NCBI GenBank assembly: GCA_020091685.1
Contig: CM034593.1
Span: 45,481,388 to 45,545,387 of the forward strand
Origin: Lutjanus erythropterus
Taxonomy: Eukaryota > Chordata > Actinopteri > Lutjaniformes > Lutjanidae
Direction of reading: 5' to 3'
Length of the DNA: 64,000 nt
A program made the position numbers and the translations under genes. How positions within the stretch are numbered: position 1 is the stretch's first letter; every line of letters starts with the position of its first letter. Below the pieces are notes generated by a model. The model saw only the letters and a program-made list of their open reading frames with translations, had not been told where the DNA came from and did no database searches. This document shows, piece after piece, positions 23,641 through 36,939 of this stretch.

Positions 23641-24482
23641 TTTGTCCTTAACTTTAACTCAAAAAATATCTAATATGCCAAGTAGTTTTTGAATTGAATA
23701 CTTTGCACAAGTATTGTTCTAACACCAGTACTTTTACTTGTAATTGAGTAATATTTTAGTACTTTAACTACTTATATTTAATGCATGACCAATAACTATT
23801 CAAGAGGTTTCTGTTTCTATAAATCCTCAGTTTGAACTCCAACTCCTGCTCTGTTCTGATCAGAGCCAGGTTACGGCTCACGGCCATTTCTCCAAACTAA
23901 GGTTCAACTTATTGTGCATTTTCCTGAACTAGTAGTTGAGAATGCTGACAAGTGATGAATCATTAATAATTTGTAAGATACAAAACACATCTTTCTGTTT
24001 TTGGGTTGTTTTTTTTCTCATTTTTTCTAAATTTTGTTTTGTCCTTTTTTTCCATGTTGTTTTAGGTTTTAGTTTCCTTGTTCAACAAATGACTCCGCCA
24101 GGCAAAGCAATGCCGAGTGAGGTGCCGTCAGCACAAATTCCAGACTACAGATGAAATATCCATTGTTGATTTTATTGATTGTTTGATGATTGACATCCTT
24201 ACTCCCAACCTGTGCTGCTGCATTGTTTAATTTTTCATCCATGATGTCTTTGTTTTCATTGGCCTGCTTGTGATCAGTTAACCTTAACGCAGATGAAAGG
24301 TTTGTATATTAATTCAAATTGTACTCAGTACTCAATTATGATTTTAAAAGTAACTAATTAGATTACATGATGTAATCAATACGTAAAAAAGTACAGACTT
24401 GAAACTCTACTTATAAAAGTACAAGTCACCAAAAAACTACTTAATTACTTGAGTATTTGTAATTATTTACTTCCACCCCTGG
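23641..24482. mobile_element. hAT-like MITE of the AAGTACTTTTACTTG type, copy 2
   Basis: The left part (about 23680-23770) matches 21725-21810 in the same orientation. The right part (about 24264-24480) matches 21160-21400 in inverted orientation and ends TTTACTTCCACCCCTGG. The middle is not shared, so the element is rearranged or contains an insertion. Confidence 0.65.
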
Positions 24483-25758
24483 TCATCAGTGTGTTGTATC
24501 GCGAGGTGTACGTCTGATCACTTTTGGTGTGGTCATTTATCGTGACCGTCTATAATATTCTACTTTCTGTCAGTAGCAGATAAGTACACAAGGTGTGGCT
24601 AAATGTTTCTGGCCTGAGCTGAAGTTGTAACATAGTTGGCAGCGGCGCTGAATTAGGAGGAACTCTGCATTTTGGTTGGTTGGCTGCAGTTCTGAGCAGT
24701 CACATCAGCTCTTTAAGTGCACCGATGCCACAACTCACTGTTTCTGTGATGGAAAAGAACAGTCTGGAGTGGATCTGCCAGAAAAGCTTCTCCCAAGTGG
24801 AAACTCGGACTTATTCGGCTTATCCCACTTAGCACTCCCTCTGGCCTGGAGCCCTGCTGCTGCAGTAACTTGATGTGCAGTGGTTTTCATCTGCACTTAT
24901 TTTTAGTGTTTGCTCATATTTTTGACTTTGTATCACTCCTAAATTTGCAGCACGTGTCTGTTAATGAATCCATTTTGCTCTTCTACTGTGTGATTCTTCT
25001 TTTGCAGTATGTTTCCATTTATTTAGAGTTTTAAATTTCCATTATTTGTTAGATTGACGCACATTAAAAAAAAGCATTATAGAACAAAGAAGGGAAAATA
25101 TTTTTTAAGAAAGAACCTTCCATCAGACAGCATCAACTGCTGTCTCCTTCTTCTAGTGTGTTTCTCCGTCTCAGCCTCATCATAGATAAAAGGCCTTTTT
25201 TTCATTCACATAATGCTCAGTGCTCACCTCGTTCAATTTCCTCCTTCCTTCCTGTCTGTGATGAAAACATAAGCTAGCAGCTCTCTGCTGTCCTGGAGCT
25301 GCACTAGCAGCCGTAAATCTAGCAGCAGACGGACACGGGGAGACAGAGAGAAAACGTGATCTAACAGTGATCATGTCTTCTGAAGTAATAAATCATCATT
25401 GAGAGCGCCTCTGCTCAGCCTGCGTGGCTATGCCAGCTGCTGCTGAGTGTTGCACAACATCTGACAAGAGCTGAGACATGGGCAGCATAGTGTTCAGCTG
25501 AGAGCACCGAGTCTGGACAACAATGTGGATAACAGCTGCTTACAAGGCCCTGAAACACAACATGAAAAACACTGATGCTCTGCTCACGTTTGGCCTCTCA
25601 CAGGTCCAATATGCAAATTTAATGGAATTTTCTTTCATTCACATTGGGATCTGCTTGCATATGTTTTTCTTCTCTCACACACACACATTTTACTGCATGG
25701 CGTAAAAAATGCTATTATTCAGCTAGGTCAAACATAATCAAATGAGATCTCAGCTGGG
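24483..25758. other. Intergenic, no gene
   Basis: No recognised coding exon or transposon end. Confidence 0.5.
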
Positions 25759-26376
25759 AACAAAACACAGTACATTTACTCACATACTGTACTTAAGTAC
25801 AATTTTCAGGTATTTGTTCTTCAAATACTTCTACTACACTACAAGTCAGAGGCAAATATTGTACTTCTTACTGTAATTACTTTAGCTTCTAGTTACTTTA
25901 CAGATTCAGATTAATAATAAAATATAATCAGAAAATAAATTCTAATGTTTTATAGGCAAAGATGAGATAAGACAAGTTACACAAACATTAAAGTAAAACA
26001 ATTTCAAAACAACAGTTTTTTTTCTATTGTGATACTGAATCAGAAATCAGAAAGATCTTTACTGTCATTATTCTCAGGTACAACGAAATTATGAATGGCT
26101 TCTCTCCTTGAATTGGAAAAATATACACATATAATAAAACGTTTAGAATTATAAAAATCTGAAACATAAATAGAAGCAGGAAACAGACAAACGCTGGTTA
26201 TTGCAGGTTTAAATAGATTAAGGTTATGTACATTGTGCAGATTCTTCACATTTGCAGGTTATTTAGAGTTAGTGGGAAAAAACTGAATAAATAAATGCTA
26301 AAACTACTATTTACATTGTGCATTGTTGTTGCTTCTTTTACTTCAGTAGAAGACTGGAGGAGTTCTTCCACCACTG
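25759..26376. mobile_element. hAT-like MITE (AAGTAC type) with a nested retroelement tail
   Basis: The left part has TACATTTACTCACATACTGT and ACAAGTCAGAGGCAAATATT; the right part ends GGAGTTCTTCCACCACTG. Between about 26035 and 26330 lies a different repeat beginning TCAGAAATCAGAAAGATCTT and ACTGTCATTATTCTCAGG, which resembles the 3' part of a fish retroposon. Confidence 0.65.
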
Positions 26377-27563
26377 AATGCCTTGAATGCATTTCACCAC
26401 TTTGAATTTCTAGCCGAGACGTTTTAATTCTGTACACTTCAAAGTACATTTAATGTCAAAAATAAAAAAAAATCATAAACACTCCCACTGCATGGTCAGT
26501 GATATAACCTGGTAATCATGTAGTCACACATTGTTCAGTAACAACCACCTACTGTTGCACCCCCACCAGGCCAATAAGCACCATTTAGTCCTCAGGTACT
26601 GAGTCATTGTGGAACACAATAACAGTGCAGTCACTCTGCCATCAATCTCTTTTTTTGTCGACTTCATAACTCTCGCGATGCAACTCAGCTCATTTCTGAG
26701 GATGGAGTTAGTGTTGACGTTGTGTCTTTATTTTATTGTAAAGGATTTGCTGCCTATTTCCTCCCTAACTAAAACGTAATCACATCAGCCGATCAAACGC
26801 TTCATTGTTCAAACAGTTGACATTCATTTTGTTTCTGTAATCCGCATACCGATAAACTTGAAAAAAGTTCAGATTAGCTTTTTGAGCTTTCTTCCAGAAA
26901 AGGCCTGGCTGGCTGGTTGTTTGCTGACAGTGCCTGGCTGACTGTATGTTCATGGTTCAGCTCAAAGTCCAGCCTTATTAGATACGCTTCATCCTGGTGC
27001 ATTAAGATGTGTAACTACATGTTGCGCTTGAATGAAATATGCATCCACCTCAGCAGTGTTCCTAAAACTTTAATGCCTCTGGATAAAACAATTTGTGGAG
27101 ATTTATTACATTTGTAACAGTTGTGCTTCACCGGATGAATTCCCTTTTATTTCAGTACATTTCCACTGCTTTGTACTCCACTGTTGCGTTAATATTTTTA
27201 CTTAAGTGCATGACTTGAATGTTTTCCCCGTTACTGCTGGGCTCCCAAGACTCACGTCTGTTTGTTGCAGGCTAACCCAGCCTGACTAAATAAACTGGAA
27301 AAATGGCAAAAAATGTAATTCAGGTGTTGTTCTTTTGGAAAGTCTTACTAAAGGACTTGACAAGTCTTCACTCAGGTCAGACTGTGTTGGAAACTGTCAA
27401 AGTTTTTCCAGTTATACAGAATGTTTTCATAATGTAACGCTTATCTCTCTCTCCTCTTTGGCGCTGTTCTTTGTCTCTCTTTTACTCACTCCTCCCCTCT
27501 CTGCTCACACTCCGTCTGTCACCCGTTTCGCCTTCTCTCCATCTCGGAGGGACTCCACCGTTG
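26377..27563. other. Intergenic; one further AAGTAC-type fragment
   Basis: A short piece at about 27150-27220 (TTCAGTACATTTCCACTGC) resembles the AAGTAC-type MITE. There is no gene. Confidence 0.45.
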
Positions 27564-27605
27564 AAATATATATGTATACATATATATATATATATATATA
27601 TATAT
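27564..27605. repeat. (TA)n microsatellite
   Basis: Alternating TA run with two interruptions. It produces the Tyr-Ile repeat in the overlapping false ORF. Confidence 0.95.
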
Positions 27606-29693
27606 TCTTTGTGAAAAAATATGAAAAATTAGTTGAAAAAAAAACACAAAAAAAACTTGTGTTTGGTCTCTATCTTACATTCATTTGTCTGATGCTTTTT
27701 TCCCCTCCATGCAGAATATGTGCATAAATCTCAACATCACATATATAAATTCTGTAGGAAGCCTATTGTTATATTTTATTCTATTTTATTTTTCAGCCTT
27801 TTTAAGAGTTAAGCCAGTATACACACACACACACCAACCTCCTGACAGTTAGTTAGCACTTAAGCATGAACTGGTAAAAGAATAGAATGATATTAACAAT
27901 AATAATTTGATAAGAATAATAATAATAGGCATAATAATTCCAATAATAATTCACAAAATTAGAGACACTACACGGTTCAAAATATCCAGGATGGAGGGCT
28001 GTTTATCTGGTACTAACTGTATGTGCATGTATGTATCTCAAACATACTGTATCAACATTTTATTCTACCTGAACTGAGCAGTTTCTCATATTTTTAGTCA
28101 GTTTTTCGTGAATAGAAAAAGTTGATATGACTTACAGGATAGTTTCCTAACAGCAGGGCTTTACACTGACTACAGTAAATGAAGAGTCACATTTTTCTGT
28201 TTTGCTGAACAGAAATATTCAACCCTTTACCATGCAGGTTAAAAGATATCAGTGCAGTTATTAGACAAAATATAATTAAAATAGCAATAAAACCAGAAAA
28301 ACAACACGGACACAGGAATAATTATATTTATGATTCTTCAGATGACTGCAGGGGAGGGTGAGGGTATGTGGGAGAGAAACTCATTTATTCAAATCACGGA
28401 GATGATTAATGACCCAAACTAACATCAGTGGCCTCTACGAAGAAATGAACGAAGTGTGTTGGAGGATAATTCACCTTCAGTCTGTTGTTCCACTGCTACA
28501 GTCATTCAAGAATTAAAGTGGGCCTTTTTGTTGGGTGTTTCCCTTTAAAACACATTATTACATATGACTTATCTGTGACAAACGTTTTGGATTAAACATT
28601 TTAATCAGCCTGAGTAGTGAAAGAATTCATTTTACTTTTTTGCATGCTTTCTATGAGGAAAATGTAACGATAGAAAATAAAATCTAGGATCTGCACCCTG
28701 GACACGTCCACTTGCAACAGTGGTATTAGATTTATTCATTCACATGGTTTAACCATGCAGGAGTTTTTTCAAGCTGTGCTATAATCAACAAATGCACAGA
28801 TTATTTTAAAAAGTAATTTCTAATGTAAAAATTATTATATTTCTGAAGGGAACAGATAACTAAAACTGTAAATGTAAAAATGAGAACTCACGTCACATTA
28901 ATGTCCAAACTTTTTTATGCCACAGTGTGTCTGAGCAGTTTAAAGATAAATGAACCGTTTAATACTGAAATGATACAGAATGTTCCCACAATTCCTTTGT
29001 ATTAATTCATAATTAGTGGCTCTGCCTGAATTACTCACCACAATACTCTACACAAATAGTTCATATTTCATTCTAATTGGATAATCTCTCACTCTTAATA
29101 AATATATAAATCTTCTTCTGGCCAGTCAAGCATGTGTCAACCATTTATGATGGAAAGGGGCTCTGTACACTTCTCCAGTGTTGTTCTTTCACATGACTGA
29201 GTAGAGGTGTAAAAAAAAAAAAAAGAACCATTTTAAAGCCATCTCACACAGAAAACCTCATAAGGCACAGGAATTTATCATTTATCATTATTATTTTAAA
29301 GTTCTTGAATTATTTTGGGAGAAACTAGACAGCTTAAATGCTTGTTGGTGAATCTGGATGAACTTAAAGTTAATTTCTGTTCATAACTTTCTCTCTATTC
29401 TTGTTTTAATCTGAAAAAGTAAATATGTATGTGTAGTATACACGCTCAAATAATTGGTGATGGTATGAATGATTGAGAGGATGAACATACAGTCAGGCTG
29501 CAATGAAGTATCACTACAACACCATTGTGTTATCTGCAGGAATTCTGACTGGCTCTAACTTTAACTGCTTAATATGCAGAAATATTTGGCAGTATGTGTA
29601 TATATCCTCTATATGTTTTATTTGATTTGCTATTTATAGTACATGGTATTGTTGATTGCAAGTACATATTGAGCCTGTGCCCTGTTAAAGAAG
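27606..29693. other. AT-rich intergenic DNA, largely repeat-free; candidate conserved noncoding
   Basis: Only short simple repeats are seen (AC run at about 27821-27834, AAT-rich 27895-27960, poly-A near 29211). About 28950-29110 contains CCTTTGTATTAATTCATAAT and TAATTAG-like motifs of SOX/POU/homeodomain type. No coding region. Conservation is not tested. Confidence 0.35.
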
Positions 29694-30181
29694 TTAAAGG
29701 GATCAGTCATTTCAGTCAATTCAGTCATTATCTCCTAACCCTCATGCCGATTCAGGGTCTGGTTTATTTTGTTAGTCCTGGAGTCTCATAGGAAAACAAT
29801 GTTGCAGAATCTCCCAAACAATGGAAGTGAATGGTGACCAGATTTCAAACGTAAAAAAAACAACTGTAAAAACAAACATAAAATGCTTCCATACTGCTCT
29901 TTTGGTGTAATCCAAGTCTCCTTAAGCCCCGACATGCTGTTTGCACACCGTCACAACACACACATACCCAGTTCAGACAGTGTGCATGCACACGTGTCTC
30001 CAAGCTGAGGATCTACAGTGAAGATTCAGGCATGTTGGAGCTTTCCATTGTTTGGGAAATTCTGTAACACTGTTTTCCTGTGAAACTCTGTTTCGTGGAC
30101 TAAAAAACTAAACCCAACCTTCAGTCAGTGTGAGGGTAGATAATGACTGAATTTCCATTTTTGGGGGAACTATTCCTTTAC
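29694..30181. mobile_element. Foldback MITE (family F, copy 2), both ends present
   Basis: It starts TTAAAGGGATCAGTCATTTC and ends GGGGGAACTATTCCTTTA, inverted to each other. The interior shares CTACAGTGAAGATTCAGGC and GGTGACCAGATTTCAAA with copy 1. Confidence 0.88.
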
Positions 30182-32074
30182 TTATTCTAAGCTTATGTTG
30201 TAATGATATCTTTATATTGTTCTTTACAGGCTGTTGTGTAGTTTTATCTTGCTTGCTTTAAGGCTTTCATCATAAATTACCTGAAGTACAAATACAGTTG
30301 TACTGTTAGTAATTATGATGACAGTATAATATGAGAAATCTAAAATGATTTTATAATCAGAGTAAATTTATTAGACAGCATGAAGCTGTGCCATGCAGCA
30401 GGCTGACAGCAGGCCTGTGTACTGACTGAGAGAGAAAGGAGAGCAGCAGGCAGACAGACAGAAAACAGAAATGGTGTAAATCCTCCTGTGTTTAGAGGAG
30501 GTGGTTTCTGTGGTTTTGATGGCTCTGTGTCGAGGGCTTTTAGCTCTGATTTAGCTCACAGCGACAGAAACAGCAGTGAAGTGGCCAAGGTGTGTTTAAA
30601 AGCTGTGAGAAATGCCTCATAACCCAGCCTGGAAACGTTACACCAGAATTTACTGTAGAATATTATTTCACTATGAGTTTGATTTCAAAATATACAACAG
30701 GTCAGTTTTGCAGTTATAAAGTGGTAATCTGTGAGATATTCTGTTCCACAGAGGACAAATAGCTGTTTGCTGCTGTGTTTCAAGTGTCAGTCAGACTGTA
30801 TGACACATACTGTGGCATCTTTATGTAGACATGTTGATGTAGGTTGCACTATTTACTTCATCTGCATAGTCCTGCTTTAGTCGCTCTTCAGCTGCCCTCT
30901 TTAAAGGGCCACTGTGGCCACAAATGACAAGTACATAGACAAGAGTGAAAGTCACTCAATAAATTCTGAGTGTCAAACACTTCATTCTCTGCATTCTGGT
31001 GGATTTTTATGCATCCAGTTCTACCATTTCACATTGCAAAACTCAGGCACCACATGAAAATTCAAAATAACCACGATTTACTCTTAAGCCTCTTTTGTGT
31101 ATTTTGTTTAGGGAATTAATTTACACTTTTTAATGTGCACGTGGCACATAAATTAATTCATCTGCATTCATTTTGTGTTTTACCAACTCCTACTTTACTG
31201 GAGCCCTTCAGTAAAGTCCTCTGCTACTTTTGTGGTTTTATCGAGGGGACGAATGCGCGTCTTCTAAAGACTGAGGGGGACGTGTCCCCTGCACAGACCC
31301 CGACCCCTGAAATCTGTGCCTATTTACGCAAAAATGGTAAAGGCTAAAACTTAATACCAGTAGACGACAGTCATCAAGTCCATTAAATCTAAATCTATCT
31401 AAAGTTTTTAGCGTGGAAACCTCACATCTTCGTTCGCTCTGGAAGATAACTAATTTGCGAATAAACCTGGCGATGACTGGGTACGAAATTTTATTTGTTT
31501 CTTTAAAAGTGAACTAGTCTTGATTTAATCTGGGAGCTGGAAGTGCACTTTAAGAACAGTAAACATCAAAGAAATTCATTCATGTGGTATTCAAGTCTCA
31601 GGCGGACATTAAACCATACTGGCTTCGTTTGCTCCCATTGATTTTCAGTTGTGGAAACTGTTTCTTTCTTGCATATTTTTAAATAGTTCTTGTACTTTTG
31701 CCTCCGTGAGATGTCAGCAGTGAACTTGCCTGCTTTATATCTTTGTATTGTAATCTTCTGTGTTGCATGTTCACATTAATGCTTAATAATGTAGCACAAT
31801 GTTGTCTTGTTTTATTACGTTTCTATAAACATTAACATGTCCCATTTTTACTAACTAACTTTAATATTAAACTTTTTCAGTATTTACTTTGTGTGTTTAT
31901 TCTGATATGATAATTTTCAAGGTGACAGAGTAACATGTCTAATGACCACAGACATTAACAAATTCACAGCAACATCTATTAATATGCATGCTAGCATCCA
32001 GTCCTCTCTTGGTACCCTATCAATTAATGATTATGATTAATGATTAATGATCAGATGTCAGACATTCAGGTGTG
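30182..32074. other. Intergenic, no gene
   Basis: No exon is recognised. A GGGGACGTGTCCCCT near-palindrome occurs near 31290 inside a short GC-richer stretch, perhaps a repeat edge. Confidence 0.45.
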
Positions 32075-32260
32075 GTCATTGACACAAGCTTCACCTCTGT
32101 GACATTAACAACAAGTCATGCTGCTACATCTGAGAACTACTGCTGGGTCACGATCAAAACTGACTTTTCATGACATTCAAACTATTATTCATGCTTTTAT
32201 CTGCTCACAGTTGGACTCAAAGACTAATGTAGACAAAGCTCAAAGAGAAGAGCCAGAATT
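32075..32260 (+). mobile_element. L2-like LINE reverse-transcriptase fragment
   Basis: Translation in two frames gives VVIDTSFTSV, then RTTAGSRSKLTFHDIQTIIH and AFICSQLD, which matches the L2-type segment before the conserved LDYCN motif. A frameshift separates the parts. Confidence 0.75.
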
Positions 32261-33080
32261 CTGTAACTCTCATGATAAATACCAGGCTAAGAGATTAATG
32301 CATTTATTCTGTTAGTTTATTTTTCTGTAGGATAATACTCATCAGTGATACGATTCAAATTTTAGATGAATCTAGAATTAATAAGAGTGAGAAACAGTTA
32401 AATGTATTTATTAAGATTATAAACATGTTATTTTAACTTTAATAAGAACAAATTTCCACCATCATAAAACCATCACAAAAATAATCACAGCTGATGGGAA
32501 AAGGCTGGAAACAAGTACAAAAATAAAACCCCAAAAAAGTTGGAAACATTGCTGTTTGTAATAAGTAAGGGTGCTTTATTTTAAAAGCTTTAACAGAAAA
32601 CAATCCTTGAGCTAAAGGTGCTGAGACAGAAAGTGTTACAACTGTCCCTGGTCTCCCCTACTTTATTTTTAATTGAGTCTAATGAATTAATTATTTGTAT
32701 TTTAACGTTGGGAAATTGTAAATTGAGATCTCTTGTGAAGTTTTACTGACAGACACAATGATAGTTGCTAAGCAACCAACATGCATCTTCAACTGTGCAC
32801 AAAAGTAACAATATAACTGCGGTCATTTCCATGTCATCAGTATGACCACCTGTGGCTGAATTGGGTAAAAATGATCACGCTTTCTTCACCTTTAGTGTAA
32901 TTTATATAGAAAACATTTTACATGAAAATACAGACACAAAAGTCAGGTACCAGCAGCAGCATTGTGTTTTTTAATTCAACACAGTTGTTGCACATATAAA
33001 TTTGAAAATGGTTGTTCTAGTGTTAATGACTAAAAAGGCTGCCTGTTTGTTTTAGGGTTGATTTTACTTTTTTTTTTTTT
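32261..33080. other. Intergenic between two LINE fragments
   Basis: Unrecognised AT-rich DNA, possibly an insertion that separated one L2 copy into two pieces. Confidence 0.4.
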
Positions 33081-33650
33081 AACTTTCAAAGCCAAACATC
33101 TGAGCTGTTGTCCGCCCACCTACAGTGCACAGCCTCAGACCCTGCAGCAGGAGCCTGCTGACTCCTCCACCTCACACTGACAGACTACAGGGCTGTGGTA
33201 CGACCTGCCCGAAAAACCCTGGCCGCTACATCACTTTCTTCTTTTAAGTCACTTCTGAGACTTATTTCTATAAAAAAGGATTTCTTATCATTTTTTTTCC
33301 TTTAGTTTTTCAGTTTACTTTAATTAATCCCTAACTTTTGAGTTACTCTGTACTTTATTATTAGTCCTGCACTGCTTTATCTCAACTTTGAATTCACAGA
33401 TTATGTTGACATTTCATCCTTAATGTTTTATTTATGGTTTTTAACAATCTGTTATTTATCATTTTATTTAACATTTTCATTTCCGATTATTATTCCTCAT
33501 GCTTGCCTGTTTATTCATATATTGTTGTGTACTTTATTGTTGTGTTTTATGTGTAAAGCACTTTGTAATGCTGGTTTTGATAGAGCTACAAATAATCTTC
33601 ATTATCGTTATTATTTTCACTGTGCAAGGGTCTTATGTAATTGGATAAAC
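33081..33650 (+). mobile_element. L2-like LINE 3' end
   Basis: WNDLPEKPW near 33195-33225 corresponds to the conserved LWN-LP motif near the L2 C-terminus. The tail has GTGTAAAGCACTTTGTAATG followed by GATAGAGCTACAAATAA, a typical L2 3' UTR ending. It may belong to the same insertion as 32075-32260. Confidence 0.7.
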
Positions 33651-33691
33651 TAAAGGCTTATTTTTCACTTTTTTACACAAAGCCTTCTGGC

Positions 33692-34090
33692 TTTTTTTTT
33701 TTTTTTTTTTTTTTATTTGATTCTTTTTGGTTCAATAACAACGTGAAAATATCAAATGAAGAGTAAAACACATTGGGCTGCAGTAGTATACAGGTTTCAG
33801 GGTATACCGTGCTCTGAACATTGACGGTTATAATACCACATATACATTTAACATATATATCTCTATATATTATGTTTCATGTATGGCAGGACATAATATA
33901 TTTTTGTTGTTGCTGTTGTTTGGGTTTTGTTAAATGTTAATAAAACCTGTTTTCATTCCTTTAAGGGTCCCCATAACTGATAATAACAACAACAAGAAAA
34001 AGAATAAGAAAAAGAATAAGAATAATAGTGTAATGCTAATACCATGATATTTTCTGAGATGTTATTGTTATCTCATATTGTTGCAACCTT
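33692..34090. repeat. Poly-T run and a decayed GTATACCG-type MITE
   Basis: Poly-T covers 33692-33714. About 33770-33850 contains GGTTTCAGGGTATACCG and TTGACGGTTATAATACC, typical of a dispersed fish MITE. About 34035-34090 (AATACCATGATATT) may be its other side. A TAACAA/AAGAAT-rich patch lies between. Confidence 0.5.
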
Positions 34091-35571
34091 ATTCAGTCAT
34101 TATAAAAATTAGCATAAATTTGAACTCACATTATTCCACTGCATAAAAATCACTTCAACAGTTTTTCTCTGTCTGCTGTCAGTTTTTTCCTTCTCTGTTT
34201 TTGAAAAACTTCTTCTTTGTCAGTCTTTAGTAGTGATGCTGAGATCTGAACTTTTAAATGCTGCACACACACACAAACAAACACACACACACTAAACCCT
34301 CTCAGTGAGTATTCATATAAACTGGCCAGCAGTTGTTCACGGCTCACAGCAGGCAGCAACATGATATCAGTTAATCCTGCTTTTTTCCCCCACATGTTCT
34401 TTCCTCCACTCTCTCTGTAAATCCTTTGTTTTCTCTGCTGTCTTTAATTGCATCAGCTCTCTCTCTCTCTCCCTCTCTCTTGTCGTGTCATTGGATATGA
34501 GTTCATATCCTCTCTGTCGTTCTCTCTGTCTTAATCCTGTTTTTCAGTCGGGTTTTTATTGATCCTGTGTTTCATGTGGCTGCGCTTTTTCATTTTACTG
34601 GAGCGCGTTCAGTGGCTGCGGCTTGCTAACAGGCTTGTGGAGGAATCTCATCACAACATGTATTTACCAAGAAACACAAGATGTGATGTAGCACCAGATC
34701 ACCACCACCATATCCTGAGCTTTACATAATACATCTCTGTCACATCATCACAGAGTACAGTGTAGTCAGACTTTCATTCTGAGGACATATTAAGAATAGA
34801 TTTATAGTAATTAATTGGCAAAATAACGAACAAACAAAAACAGAAAAGTAAGCTAACACAAAGAACTTATATAGGTAAATGCATTTAGTGGAGCAAAATC
34901 AAAATATGGAGAAAAAACATTTAAAACTATGAAAAAAAAATAACATAATGATGTTTTCAACAAACTTTTAATATCTGTTGGATTTCTCCTTATGATCCAA
35001 ATTGGGGACAGAAGTATGAAAACTACAACTGTTGCACTTTCACTTTCTAATGCATTAAAATATACATTTCAAAGGGAAAGTTATAGGAAGCAGAAATACC
35101 CAAATTCAGCCTCTCCTCTAGAATCCTCTAGAATAATACAAAATAAAGTTTGGCAGCACAGTTTGTAAAGATTGAAGCACTGGACAATGTATTAATTTAA
35201 ACGTTATCTAGGTCTAATTTCACTGATTTTAATTTTAAGATATGTTTGTGCTAATTTCACATGTATCTTTTATTTATATACCTCATTATGTACCTCTTTT
35301 TATTTCAATCATTTCATTTATTCTGTAAATTTGTTAAAAGTAATTTTACATGACTGATAAAAAATAAAAAGCTGAAAAAAATGACTTAATAAATGAGGCA
35401 TATTATTACATCACAATAGTAATTCTTAAAGAATTGGTATATAAGCAATAATAATTTAATTTGTCATAATAATAAAGCTATGTGTGTGCAGCAGTTACCG
35501 TCAGTAGGTAATGGATGAGTGTTGGTAGTAACCGTAGTAACAGTAGCAGCAGTACCTGTAGTGTCAGTGGT

Positions 35572-35609
<38 letters not shown>

Positions 35610-36547
35610 TAGAGAGAATGTGTGTGTGTGTGTGTCAGCAGTAGTGGCTGCTCTTGCTGATGAAGTGCAGAGGCTCTGGGGCTCAGGAGGCCATCCATCA
35701 TCTCCATCAGGCTTAAGTGAGGCTCTCTGGACGGGGACGTCACCAGACGACGACCCGGGCCCACCAGTCTGAGCTGGACTAAATAAACACCAGCCCCTTC
35801 ATCATCGAGCTCACAGAGCGCGACAGAGAGGAGGGGAGGGGAGGGGAGGGTGGGGATGGGGGTCTGACTGTGGTTCTACAACCTGGGAACAACAGAACAC
35901 ACACAAACAACATCATCAGCCGTGCAAACATACAGCAGATACCTGGGCTCTCCACTGCTGCCACCTTCACTGCCTTATTTCACACGAAATGAAGATAAAT
36001 GTTAGAGCTGAGAAGCTGTGACTGAACGCTGATAACTGGATGTTCCAGAACGACACATCATTAATACTGTTATGTCTGCTGTGGGTGCATTAGCATCTCT
36101 AATATGCTGTTAAAATATGAATTCAGCACCTTCTCTATCACATGTGCTTCAGCAGTCAATGGGTCCAGCTCTGATCAAACCACTGAAAAAAACTGCTATC
36201 ATAAATTCTTGAATGCAAATCAAATTGACTTTTTTTTTTTTTTTTTTTTTTTTACATCTGTTCCTTGTTCATTTACTCCATTAATTAATTGCTGTCACAT
36301 TCTCGATACAACCATTAACTGGTTCCAGCTTCTTAAATATGAGGATTTGCTGCTTTTATTTGTCATTTATGACAGTAGGTGTAGAGTCTTTGGGTTTTGG
36401 ATTGTTGACTGGACAAAAAAAGCAATTTGGAGACGTAGTAGTAGTAGTAGTACGGACTGGCTGCAGCACTGCTTCTCCAGCTCCAGGGAGGCAGAGTGCA
36501 AAACAGTCAGGATGAAAAACAAACTCAAAAAACATTCAAACTACAAT

Positions 36548-36591
<44 letters not shown>

Positions 36592-36868
36592 TATACATGA
36601 TTCAGTTGTAGTGTCACTGTGAAACTTTTCCCTCTATCGGAGAATGTGAGTGTGTGTGTGTGTGTGTGTATGGATAGGTCATGTATCTCTGCCCTCTGCT
36701 CTCTTTTCATTTGCAGTACATAAAACAAACACCACCCAGGGATAGGTCACGCACACACACACGCACACACACATACACGGGCACATAGGTCAAGTGTCAA
36801 AGGTCATATTGTGTCTGGAGAGGATTTACTCTTTTGGCTGTTTGATCTCACACATGCACATGCTTTAT

Positions 36869-36939
<71 letters not shown>

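Noticed and set aside
27335-27727. 130-aa plus-strand ORF
   Set aside because: The centre is a TA microsatellite and the ends are AT-rich, with no recognised motif or exon structure.
36104-36622. Longest single ORF in the window (172 aa, plus strand)
   Set aside because: It runs through a poly-T tract (Phe run), a TAG/AGT repeat (Ser run) and a CA microsatellite (His-Thr run). It has no domain, splice signals or gene context.
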